Both the position numbers and the translations under genes were made by a program. From contig NZ_BSFQ01000010.1 in assembly GCF_027922425.1 (NCBI RefSeq), forward strand, positions 1 through 64,000: a DNA stretch of 64,000 nucleotides, written 5' to 3'. Below the pieces are notes generated by a model that did not search any database, was not told the DNA's origin, and saw nothing but the letters and a program-made list of their open reading frames with translations. Each line of letters opens with the position of its first letter. Position 1 is the first letter of the stretch. Of the stretch, positions 57,254 to 64,000 are shown in pieces. Source of the DNA: Pseudonocardia halophobica. GTDB lineage: Bacteria > Actinomycetota > Actinomycetes > Mycobacteriales > Pseudonocardiaceae.

Positions 57254-58222
57254 GTGGTCCTCGCACCAGGCTCCGCGCCCGGCGGCACGGACAGGCACGC
57301 CACCCGCCGGTTCGACGAGTGGCGGGACACCATCCGGCACGACTTCGTCGCCCTCGACATCGCCGCCGACCGCCGGCTCGGCACGTTCGCCGGCACGGTG
57401 CGCAACGCCACCGTCGCGCACCTGCAGGTCTCGGAGGTCTGCTCGGTCGACCAGGTCTGCCGCCGCACACCCTCGCTGGCCGCGGCCGACGACCAGGAGT
57501 TCCTGCAGATCGGGATGGTCACCCGGGGCACGGGCGTGCTGGAGCAGGACGGCCGCCGGGCCGCGCTCGCCGGGGGCGACTTCGCGATCTACGAGACCGG
57601 CAGGCCGTTCCGCTGGCGGCTGGGCGGGGACTGGTGCCTCGAGGTCTTCACCTGGCCCCGGGCATCCGTCGGGCTCGACGCCGGGGAGTCGGCCCGCGCC
57701 ACAGCGCTGCGGATGGACGGCCGCGAGGGGCTGTCCGGGATCGTCGGCGGCATGCTGCGCGGGCTGCTGGCCGCCCCGCCCCGGCTGACGGCCGCCGGCG
57801 CCGCCCGGGTGGCCGACGAGACCGGCGACCTGGTCACCACCCTGGCCGTGGAGCACCTGGCCGGGCCGCTCGCCGTCGACCGGCCACAGCAGGCGCTGCT
57901 GCGCGAGATGCTCACCTACGTCGACGCCCACCTCGCCGACCCCGGCCTGGGCCCGGCCGCAGTGGCGCGGGCGCACTTCGTGTCGGTGCGCCAGCTGCAC
58001 CGGCTCTTCGCGACCACCGGCGAGACGGTGAACCGGCGGATCCGGCGGCTGCGGCTCGAGCACTGCCGCCGCGAGCTGGCCGACCGGCGGCGGGCGGGTG
58101 ACCCGGTCACGGACGTCGCGCGGCGCTGGGGTTTCCCCGACCTGGCCACCTTCAGCCGCGCGTTCCGGGGCGCCTACGGCGTCTCCCCCACCACCTACCG
58201 GGCGCGCCACCTCGGCGGCTGA
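57254..58222 (+). CDS. AraC-family transcriptional regulator
   Basis: 322 residues: an N-terminal cupin-like AraC-binding domain (about 20–200) of the type seen in oxygenase/nitrile-gene activators, and a C-terminal double helix-turn-helix (about 220–322) with ARAHFVSVRQLHRLFATTGE and the signature DVARRWGFPDLATFSRAFRG. The effector is unknown. GTG at 57254 has AGGAGG 5 bases upstream; a GTG at 57248 is too close. The stop codon lies inside a short tandem repeat. Confidence 0.85.
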   Translation: MVLAPGSAPGGTDRHATRRFDEWRDTIRHDFVALDIAADRRLGTFAGTVRNATVAHLQVSEVCSVDQVCRRTPSLAAADDQEFLQIGMVTRGTGVLEQDGRRAALAGGDFAIYETGRPFRWRLGGDWCLEVFTWPRASVGLDAGESARATALRMDGREGLSGIVGGMLRGLLAAPPRLTAAGAARVADETGDLVTTLAVEHLAGPLAVDRPQQALLREMLTYVDAHLADPGLGPAAVARAHFVSVRQLHRLFATTGETVNRRIRRLRLEHCRRELADRRRAGDPVTDVARRWGFPDLATFSRAFRGAYGVSPTTYRARHLGG

Positions 58223-58263
58223 ATCAGAGCGGCGGCTGAATCAGAGCGGCGGTGGGATCAGAG
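58213..58263. repeat. Three 17-bp tandem copies spanning two convergent stop codons
   Basis: CGGCGGCTGAATCAGAG occurs twice exactly, then once as CGGCGGTGGGATCAGAG. The first copy supplies the AraC TGA stop on the plus strand; the TCA in the third is the MarR stop on the minus strand. The array thus looks like a duplication of the gene junction. Confidence 0.88.
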
Positions 58264-58683
58264 CGCCGCCAGGATCCGGTCGAGCTGGGCCAGGTCCTCG
58301 GCCGGCAGGGCGCGCAGGACCGGGGGCGGGTCCCCCAGGATCGCCCGGGCGGTGGCGGCGGCCCGCAGCCCGTCCGGCGTCGCACTGACGATCTTGCAGC
58401 GCCGGTCGTCCGGGTGGTGCTCGCGGCGGACGAGGCCGCGCTTCTGCAGCTCGTCGACCACGACCGTGGCGTAGGGCCGGTCCACCGAGAGCCGGTCGGC
58501 GAGATCGGAGAGCGTCCCGGGCTCGCGCGCCACCTCGAGCAGCGCCTTGACGCGGACGAAGCTCAGCCCGACGGCCTCACAGGCCTCGCGCCGCCGGTCG
58601 TGCTGGTCCACGACCAGCGCCCGCATCCGGCCCCAGGCACGCACGGCCGGGTCGGCCGGGTCGAGCTCCCGCGGCGCCGTCAC
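58258..58683 (-). CDS. MarR-family transcriptional regulator
   Basis: 141 residues with the winged helix of MarR proteins (LSFVRVKALLEVAREPGTLSDLADRLSVDRPYATVVVDELQKRGLVRREHHPDDRRCKIVSATPDG). It overlaps the MFS exporter stop by four bases and is transcribed behind it, so it probably represses its own operon in response to an exported compound. The GTG start is fixed by that overlap. Confidence 0.88.
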   Translation of the reverse strand: MTAPRELDPADPAVRAWGRMRALVVDQHDRRREACEAVGLSFVRVKALLEVAREPGTLSDLADRLSVDRPYATVVVDELQKRGLVRREHHPDDRRCKIVSATPDGLRAAATARAILGDPPPVLRALPAEDLAQLDRILAAL

Positions 58684-60125
58684 GCCACACCCGCCCTGGC
58701 CGGGGCGTCCGCGGTCGCGAACAGCTCGGCCGTGCGGGTCGCGCTCCGTCGCGCCCACGCCGTCGTGGTCACCAGGCCCAGCACGAGGACGACGGCGCCG
58801 CACGCGATCTGCACCGCCCAGCCGACGTGCGTGGCCTCGGCGAGCCCGGTCGGCAGCGGCCCGACGACGGACGCCGTGACCGCCGACCCGATGACCGCGA
58901 CGCCGAGCGCGGTGCCGACCTGCCGGCTCGTCGACGCCACCGCGGAGGCGACCCCGGCCTGCGCGGCCGGCATGCCGGACACCGCGGTGTTGGTGATCGG
59001 CGGGTTGACCATGCCGAACGCGATCCCGAACAGCACGTACGCCGTGATCGGCACCCACAGCGGCGAGTCCGTGCGCAGCCACAGCAGCACCACGCCGGAG
59101 AGCACGATCCCCACGCCGCCGACGACGAGCGGGATCCGCGCGCCGCGGGTGGCGACGAGCCGCCCCGCGACGGTCGGCAGGACCGCGGCCATCGCGGCCA
59201 TCGGCAGCGTGAGGAGCCCGGCGTGCAGCGGCGAGTACCCGCGGGCGGTCTGCAGGTAGAGCGCGTTGACGAAGAGGAAGCCGGCGAGGCTGGCGAAGGC
59301 GCAGACCGCGATCACCGTGGCGCCGGCGAACGGGACGCTGCGGAAGAAGCGCGGGTCGAGCAGCGGCTCCCGCCGGCTCCGCTCCCACGGCAGCAGCGCG
59401 ACCAGCGCGGCGAAGGCCACGGCCGCGCAGGCGAGGACCCCCGGCGAGGTCCAGCCCTGCGCCGGGCCCTCGATGATGGCGAACGTGGCGCCGCCGAGCA
59501 GCAGCGCCATCAGCAGCTGCCCCACCGGGTCGAGCCGCCGCGGCCGCGGGGCCCGGGACTCCGGCACGAACCGCGTGGCCAGGACCACGGCGGCCACGAC
59601 CACCGGCACGTTGATCCAGAACACCGACCGCCAGCCGACGACGTCGACCAGCGCGCCGCCGATCACCGGGCCGAGCGCCATGCTGAGCCCGACGACACTG
59701 CCCCACACCCCGATCGCACGGGCGCGCTCACGCGGGTCGGTGAAGACGTTGACGATGATCGACATGGCGACGGGGTTGAGCATCGCGCCGCCCAGCGCCT
59801 GCACCACCCGGAACCCGACGAGCGCGCCGGCCGAGGGCGCCACGCTGCACAGCAGCGAGCCGAGGCCGAACAGCACCAGCCCGATCCGGAAGACCCGCTT
59901 GCGCCCCACCCGGTCCGCCGTCGACCCGGCCAGCATGAGCAGGCTCGCGAGGGTGAGCGTGTAGGCGTCGATCGTCCACTGCAACGAGGTGACGGACGCC
60001 GACAGGTCCGCCTGGATCGCCGGCAGCGCCAGGTTGACGATGGTGGCGTCCATGCTGACCACGAACAGGCTGGAACAGCAGATCACCAGCACCAGCAGGC
60101 GGTGCCTGCGGTCGAGTTCGGGCAC
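58680..60125 (-). CDS. MFS drug exporter, DHA2 (EmrB/QacA) family, 14 helices
   Basis: 481 residues with about 14 transmembrane helices. Motif D1 is FVVSMDATIVNLALPAIQADL; motif A is GSTADRVGRKRVF; motif C (antiporter) is GSVVGLSMALGPVIGG. It exports small molecules by proton antiport. The GTG at 60125 is preferred because GAGAGGA lies just upstream; a GTG at 60167 would add a polar stretch. It is first in a two-gene operon with marR. Confidence 0.9.
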   Translation of the reverse strand: MPELDRRHRLLVLVICCSSLFVVSMDATIVNLALPAIQADLSASVTSLQWTIDAYTLTLASLLMLAGSTADRVGRKRVFRIGLVLFGLGSLLCSVAPSAGALVGFRVVQALGGAMLNPVAMSIIVNVFTDPRERARAIGVWGSVVGLSMALGPVIGGALVDVVGWRSVFWINVPVVVAAVVLATRFVPESRAPRPRRLDPVGQLLMALLLGGATFAIIEGPAQGWTSPGVLACAAVAFAALVALLPWERSRREPLLDPRFFRSVPFAGATVIAVCAFASLAGFLFVNALYLQTARGYSPLHAGLLTLPMAAMAAVLPTVAGRLVATRGARIPLVVGGVGIVLSGVVLLWLRTDSPLWVPITAYVLFGIAFGMVNPPITNTAVSGMPAAQAGVASAVASTSRQVGTALGVAVIGSAVTASVVGPLPTGLAEATHVGWAVQIACGAVVLVLGLVTTTAWARRSATRTAELFATADAPARAGVA

Positions 60126-60154
60126 GGGTCCTCTCCGCGGCGGTTGCGGCGACA

Positions 60155-60181
60155 CAATCATTAGCACGGTACAACCGATTG
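60155..60181. promoter_or_regulatory. Candidate MarR operator upstream of the exporter
   Basis: CAATC-N17-GATTG is an interrupted dyad in the AT-richest part of the 66-base leader, close to where the exporter promoter must be. Confidence 0.4.
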
Positions 60182-60191
60182 GGCCGCGGCG

Positions 60192-62108
60192 TCAGCGCAT
60201 GAGAGGCAGATCGCCCTCGTCGTGGGTGTGGTCGCAGCCAGGGACGAGGCAGCGCGTGTCCGTGGGGCTGTCCGGGTCGGCGAACTGGGTGCGGTGCAGC
60301 GTGGCGTAGCGCCCCTCGGCGGCCAGCAGCTCGGCGTGCGTGCCCTGCTCGGTCACCCGTCCCGCCTCGATCACCGCGATCCGGTCCGCGGCCCGGATGG
60401 TGGACAGCCGGTGCGCGATGACGATCGCGGTGCGCCCCACCAGCGCCTCGGCCAGCGCCTCCTGCACCGCGGCCTCGGACTCCGAGTCGAGGTGGGCCGT
60501 GGCCTCGTCGAGCACGACGACCGGGGGGCGGGCCAGCAGCAGGCGCGCGATCGTGAGCCGCTGCCGCTCGCCGCCGGAGAGCCGGTATCCGCGCTCCCCC
60601 ACGACCGTCTCCAGCCCGTCCGGCAACTGGTCGAGAAGCTCGCCGAGCCGGGCGCGGCGCAGGGCCTCGCGCAGCTCGTCGTCCGTCGCCCCGGGGCGGG
60701 CGTAGCGCAGGTTGGCCGCGATGGTGTCGTGGAAGAGGTGGCCGTCCTGCGTCACGACGCCGACGGCGCCGCGCAGGGCCTCGAACGTCAGGTCCCGCAC
60801 GTCGACGCCGCTGAGCTCGACGGCCCCGGAGTCGACGTCGTAGAGACGCGGGAGGAGCGAGGCGATGGTCGACTTGCCCGCCCCGGACGGCCCGACCAGC
60901 GCCAGCAGCGAGCCCGCAGGCCCCTCCAGGTCGACGCCGTGCAGCACCTCCCCCGGCGCCCGGCGGTCCAGCACGGCGACGTCCTCGAGCGACGCGAGCG
61001 ACACCTGCTCGGCCGTCGGGTAGGAGAAGTGCACGTCGCGGAACCGCACCGACACGGGACCGGGCGGCAGCCCGCGGGCGCCCGGCCGCTCGGTGATCAT
61101 CGGCTGCAGGTCGAGGACCTCGAAGACCCGCTCGAAGGCGACGAGCGCGGTCATGACGTCCACCCGGGCGTTGGCCAGCGCGGTCATCGGCGTGTAGAGG
61201 CGCGTGAGCAGCAGGGCCAGGGTGACGACGGTGCCCGGCTCGATCTGCCCGGTGACCGCCAGCCACCCGCCCAGGCCGTAGACCAGCGCCTGGGCCAGCG
61301 CCGACACCAGCGACAGGGAGGCGACGAAGACCCGCGAGACCATGGCCGTCCGGACCCCGATGTCGCGGACCCGCTCGGCCCGCTCACCGAACTCCCGCGC
61401 CTCCTCCCGCGGCCGCCCGAACAGCTTGACGAGCGTGGCGCCGGCGGCCGAGAACCGCTCGGTCATCTGCGTGCTCATCGAGGCGTTGAGGTTCGCCGAG
61501 TCCCGCCGCAGGTCTGCGATCCGTCGGCCCATCCGCCGGGCGGGCAGCACGAAGATCGGCAGCAGGAGCAGGGCGAGCACCGTGACCTGCCACGCCAGCC
61601 CGATCATCACGGCGAGCGCGAGGGTCAGCTGGATGACGTTGGACAGGACGCTCGCCAGCGTGGTCGTGATCGCCGACTGCGCGCCGATGACGTCGTTGTT
61701 GAGCCGGCTGACCAGCGCGCCGGTGCGGGTGCGCGTGAAGAACGCGATCGGCATCCGCTGGACGTGCGTGAACACCGCCGTGCGCAGGTCGACGATCAGG
61801 CCCTCGCCGATGCGGGCGGAGAACCACCGGGCGCCGAGACCGATCAGCGCCTCGCCCACCGCCAGCGCGGCGATGGACAGGGCGAGCGTGACCACCTCAC
61901 GACCGGCGCCCGCGCCTCCCGCCACGATGGCGTTGACCACGCGGCCGGCGAGGATCGGGGTGACGACGCCGATCACCGCCGTGCACGTGGTGAGCAGCAG
62001 GAACGACAGCAGCCACAGCCGGTACGGCCGGGCGAAACGCCAGATCCGCGGGACGGTCCCCCTGGCGACGGAGCGCGGGGCGTCGGCCGCCCGCGTCATC
62101 CCGCGCAT
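60192..62108 (-). CDS. ABC exporter half-transporter (multidrug/lipid type) with Cys/His tail
   Basis: 638 residues: six transmembrane helices (about 25–320), then an ABC domain with Walker A GPSGAGKST, signature LSGGERQR and Walker B PPVVVLDEATAHLDSES. Half-transporters form homodimers exporting lipids, peptides or drugs. The last 19 residues, CLVPGCDHTHDEGDLPLMR, contain Cys620, Cys625, His627 and His629, a possible metal site unusual for the family. Start codons at 62138, 62129 and 62099 are also possible; none has a clear ribosome site. One palindromic repeat lies upstream. Confidence 0.85.
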   Translation of the reverse strand: MRGMTRAADAPRSVARGTVPRIWRFARPYRLWLLSFLLLTTCTAVIGVVTPILAGRVVNAIVAGGAGAGREVVTLALSIAALAVGEALIGLGARWFSARIGEGLIVDLRTAVFTHVQRMPIAFFTRTRTGALVSRLNNDVIGAQSAITTTLASVLSNVIQLTLALAVMIGLAWQVTVLALLLLPIFVLPARRMGRRIADLRRDSANLNASMSTQMTERFSAAGATLVKLFGRPREEAREFGERAERVRDIGVRTAMVSRVFVASLSLVSALAQALVYGLGGWLAVTGQIEPGTVVTLALLLTRLYTPMTALANARVDVMTALVAFERVFEVLDLQPMITERPGARGLPPGPVSVRFRDVHFSYPTAEQVSLASLEDVAVLDRRAPGEVLHGVDLEGPAGSLLALVGPSGAGKSTIASLLPRLYDVDSGAVELSGVDVRDLTFEALRGAVGVVTQDGHLFHDTIAANLRYARPGATDDELREALRRARLGELLDQLPDGLETVVGERGYRLSGGERQRLTIARLLLARPPVVVLDEATAHLDSESEAAVQEALAEALVGRTAIVIAHRLSTIRAADRIAVIEAGRVTEQGTHAELLAAEGRYATLHRTQFADPDSPTDTRCLVPGCDHTHDEGDLPLMR

Positions 62109-62145
62109 GATCGTGATCGGCCTGTCCACACACCTCACCCGAACC

Positions 62146-62165
62146 GCATCATGGGGCCACGACGC
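62146..62165. repeat. Isolated copy of the 20-bp near-palindrome family
   Basis: GCATCATGGGGCCACGACGC has the same arms as the copies at 23099–23242 and 49350–49451, though more degenerate. It lies just upstream of the ABC exporter gene. Confidence 0.65.
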
Positions 62166-62288
62166 GTCGCCGGAGGCCGACCCGAGAGCTTCGGGTCGAC
62201 ACTAGTGCGCGGCTCGGGGCCGCGCGCGTCACGCGCGGGGTCGGGACGCGGTCGGCGCGCGGTCGGACGGGTCCGGGAGGGTGTGGCA

Positions 62289-62341
62289 CACGTCGACCCG
62301 CCGCCGTGCGCAGGCGACGGAGGCGGGTGCGTGTCGACGTG
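62289..62341 (-). terminator. Stem-loop downstream of the small HTH gene
   Basis: CACGTCGAC and GTCGACGTG form a 9-bp stem, with CCGCC/GGCGG able to extend it. It lies 28–80 bases past the HTH stop and could end that transcript. Confidence 0.5.
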
Positions 62342-62368
62342 GACGGGCCCGGGACGGCTCCCGGCGCC

Positions 62369-62578
62369 CTACTTCTTCTTGGTGCGAGTCGCGCCGCCCC
62401 GGCCGCGAAGCGTCACCCCGGTCTCGCTGAGTACACGGTGCACGAAGCCGTAGGACCGTCCGGTCTGCTCGGCCAGGGCGCGGATGCTGGCGCCCTTCTC
62501 GTACTTCTTCTTCAGATCGGTGGCGAGTTTGTCCCGCTGGGTGCCCGTGATCCGGGCGCCCTTCTTCAGGTCGGCCAC
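62369..62578 (-). CDS. Small helix-turn-helix protein (Rv1473A-like)
   Basis: 69 residues, basic. ITGTQRDKLATDLKKKYEKG leads into GASIRALAEQTGRSYGFVHRVL, a helix-turn-helix, and the end is a lysine-rich TRTKKK tail. Conserved across actinobacteria next to the ABC-F gene; thought to bind DNA but targets are not established. GTG at 62578 is fixed by GAGGAGGT 9 bases upstream; the longer frame beyond it is low-quality sequence. Confidence 0.85.
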   Translation of the reverse strand: MADLKKGARITGTQRDKLATDLKKKYEKGASIRALAEQTGRSYGFVHRVLSETGVTLRGRGGATRTKKK

Positions 62579-62798
62579 GACACTTGACCTCCTCTGCCCC
62601 ACCGCGGAACCCCGTCCGCGGACCGGAGCCGCCGATCGGCTCGTCGGTGCGAGCCATGATGATCCTTCTGTCGGGATGTGGCCAGCGCAACATCCCGCAT
62701 GATCGGTGAACGGTTCCCCCGTTCGGATCACGCGGACGGGTGATCGCTGCGGGCGCTCTCGCGACGGTGAGGTCACCTCCGCGTCACGGGCGGATGGC
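62579..62798. other. Intergenic region between ABC-F and HTH genes
   Basis: 220 bases, no gene seen. It should contain the HTH-gene promoter and any ABC-F terminator; I see no strong hairpin. Confidence 0.4.
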
Positions 62799-64000
62799 CT
62801 ACGCCAGCTGGACGAGTTCCAGGTAGTCCGCCGACCAGTGGTCCTCGGTACCGTCCGGAAGCACGATCACCTTGTCGGGTTCGAGTGCCTCGACGGCACC
62901 CGGGTCGTGGGTGACCAGCACGACGGCCCCCTCGAAGCGGCGCAGCGCGTCGAGCACCTGCTCCCGGCTGGCCGGGTCGAGGTTGTTCGTGGGCTCGTCG
63001 AGCAGCAGGACGTTCGCCGCGCTGGAGACCAGCCCGGCCATCGCGAGCCGGGTCCGCTCGCCGCCGGAGAGCGTGCCCGCCGGCTGCTCCAGCTGCTCGC
63101 CGGAGAACATGAACGTGCCCAGGACCGTGCGGAGCTGCTGCTCCGGCGCGTCGGGCGAGGCGTGCCGGATGTTGTCCCAGACGCTGGCGTCCATGTCGAG
63201 CGTGTCGTGTTCCTGCGCGAAGTACCCGGTGCGCAGCCCGTGACCCGGCACGACCCCGCCGGAGTCCGACTTCTCGGTCCCGGCCAGCAGCCGCAGCAGG
63301 GTGGTCTTGCCGGCGCCGTTGAGGCCCAGCACCACGACCTTGGTCCCGCGGTCGACGGCCAGGTCGACGCCGGTGAACACCTCCAGCGACCCGTAGGCCT
63401 TGGACAGGTTCTCGGCGGTGAGCGGCGTGCGCCCGCACGGGGCCGGCGTGGGGAACCGGATCTTGGCCACCCGGTCCGCCTGCCGCTCGGGCTCGAGCCC
63501 GGCCAGCAGCTCGTCCGCCCGGCGCGCCATGTTCTTGGCCGCGACGGCCTTCGTGGCCTTTGCGCCCATCTTCGCGGCCTGGGCGTGCAGCGCCGAGGCC
63601 TTCTTCTCGGCGTTGGCCCGCTCGCGGCGGCGGCGCTTCTCGTCCGTGGCGCGCGCCTCGAGGTAGCGCTTCCAGTTCATGTTGTACTGGTCGACCTCGC
63701 CGCGGGTGGCGTCGAGGAACCACACCTTGTTCACCACGGCGGCCAGCAGGTCGGTGTCGTGGCTGATCACCACGAGCCCGCCCTCGTGGGACTGCAGGAA
63801 CCCGCGCAGCCAGGTGATCGAGTCGGCGTCGAGGTGGTTGGTCGGCTCGTCCAGCAGCAGCGTGGTGGCGCTCTGGGAGCCGCCGTCCGACGCCGCGAAC
63901 AGGATCCGGGCCAGCTCGACGCGCCGGCGCTGCCCGCCGGACAGGGTGGCGATCTGCTGGTTCAGCACCCGCTCGGGCAGCCCGAGGTTGGTGCAGATCC
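62799..64000 (-). CDS. ABC-F family ATPase (Rv1473-like), C-terminal part, truncated by window edge
   Basis: About 400 residues are visible; the N-terminus lies beyond 64000. The first ABC module enters at LSGGQRRRVELARILF with Walker B TLLLDEPTNHLD. The interdomain linker follows (about 100 residues, charged, EKRRRRERANAEKKA). The second module has Walker A GLNGAGKTT, signature LSGGERTR and Walker B VLLLDEPTNNLD. There is no membrane domain. ABC-F proteins act on the ribosome in translation control or antibiotic resistance. It corresponds to Rv1473, closing the conserved backbone. Confidence 0.92.
   Translation of the reverse strand, partial: ICTNLGLPERVLNQQIATLSGGQRRRVELARILFAASDGGSQSATTLLLDEPTNHLDADSITWLRGFLQSHEGGLVVISHDTDLLAAVVNKVWFLDATRGEVDQYNMNWKRYLEARATDEKRRRRERANAEKKASALHAQAAKMGAKATKAVAAKNMARRADELLAGLEPERQADRVAKIRFPTPAPCGRTPLTAENLSKAYGSLEVFTGVDLAVDRGTKVVVLGLNGAGKTTLLRLLAGTEKSDSGGVVPGHGLRTGYFAQEHDTLDMDASVWDNIRHASPDAPEQQLRTVLGTFMFSGEQLEQPAGTLSGGERTRLAMAGLVSSAANVLLLDEPTNNLDPASREQVLDALRRFEGAVVLVTHDPGAVEALEPDKVIVLPDGTEDHWSADYLELVQLA

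Noticed and set aside
54907..58210. Long frames antisense to the molybdopterin oxidoreductase and AraC gene
   Set aside because: They lack domain signatures; the opposite strand carries intact cluster cysteines and helix-turn-helix motifs.

Overview
The window comes from a very GC-rich actinobacterium. Frequent GTG (and some TTG) starts, 4-base start/stop overlaps, an ergothioneine operon, an InhA-type enoyl reductase and a hemH–inhA–fabG–moxR–acn gene order point to the Pseudonocardiaceae, most likely Pseudonocardia or a close relative. This assignment is inference from gene content; no rRNA gene is present.

Region 1 (about 0.6–20.3 kb) is a surface-polysaccharide locus. It encodes nucleotide-sugar enzymes (Gfo/Idh oxidoreductase, SDR epimerase, two DegT-type aminotransferases, left-handed beta-helix N-acetyltransferase), a polysaccharide deacetylase, a Wzx-like flippase, four glycosyltransferases, a GH16 glycanase, large and small membrane proteins, and an unexplained GMC oxidoreductase. 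The enzyme set resembles those making 2,3-diacetamido or 3-acetamido sugars. Region 2 (20.4–23.1 kb) is a complete ECF cobalt importer, cbiMNQO.

Region 3 (23.2–64 kb) keeps, in order, the gene backbone known from Mycobacterium tuberculosis Rv1488 to Rv1473: SPFH protein, NfeD, DUF3097, hemH, inhA, fabG, VWA protein, DUF58, moxR, an NlpC/P60 hydrolase, acn, acnR, a small HTH protein and an ABC-F ATPase. Three foreign blocks interrupt it. A LysR/FAD-oxidase/SCO6745-like block (26.98–30.04 kb) lies between two mirror-image arrays of 22-bp repeats. A block at 42.2–54.1 kb carries a TSUP permease, a GH63 glucosylglycerate-hydrolase-like enzyme with a sugar ABC importer, and egtABCD. A block at 54.9–62.1 kb carries a molybdopterin oxidoreductase, an AraC regulator, a MarR/MFS pair and an ABC exporter. 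The second block separates acnR from acn by 12 kb, yet each gene keeps a near-match to the AcnR operator in its promoter.

Intergenic DNA is rich in structure. There are eight copies of a 20-bp near-palindrome (GCATTATGGAACCATAATGC type), three copies of a CGTGAGTG hairpin placed at gene ends, the two 22-bp arrays, an 18-bp perfect palindrome upstream of nfeD, and several GC-rich terminators. I saw no tRNA, rRNA, transposase, CRISPR-Cas or cobalamin riboswitch.
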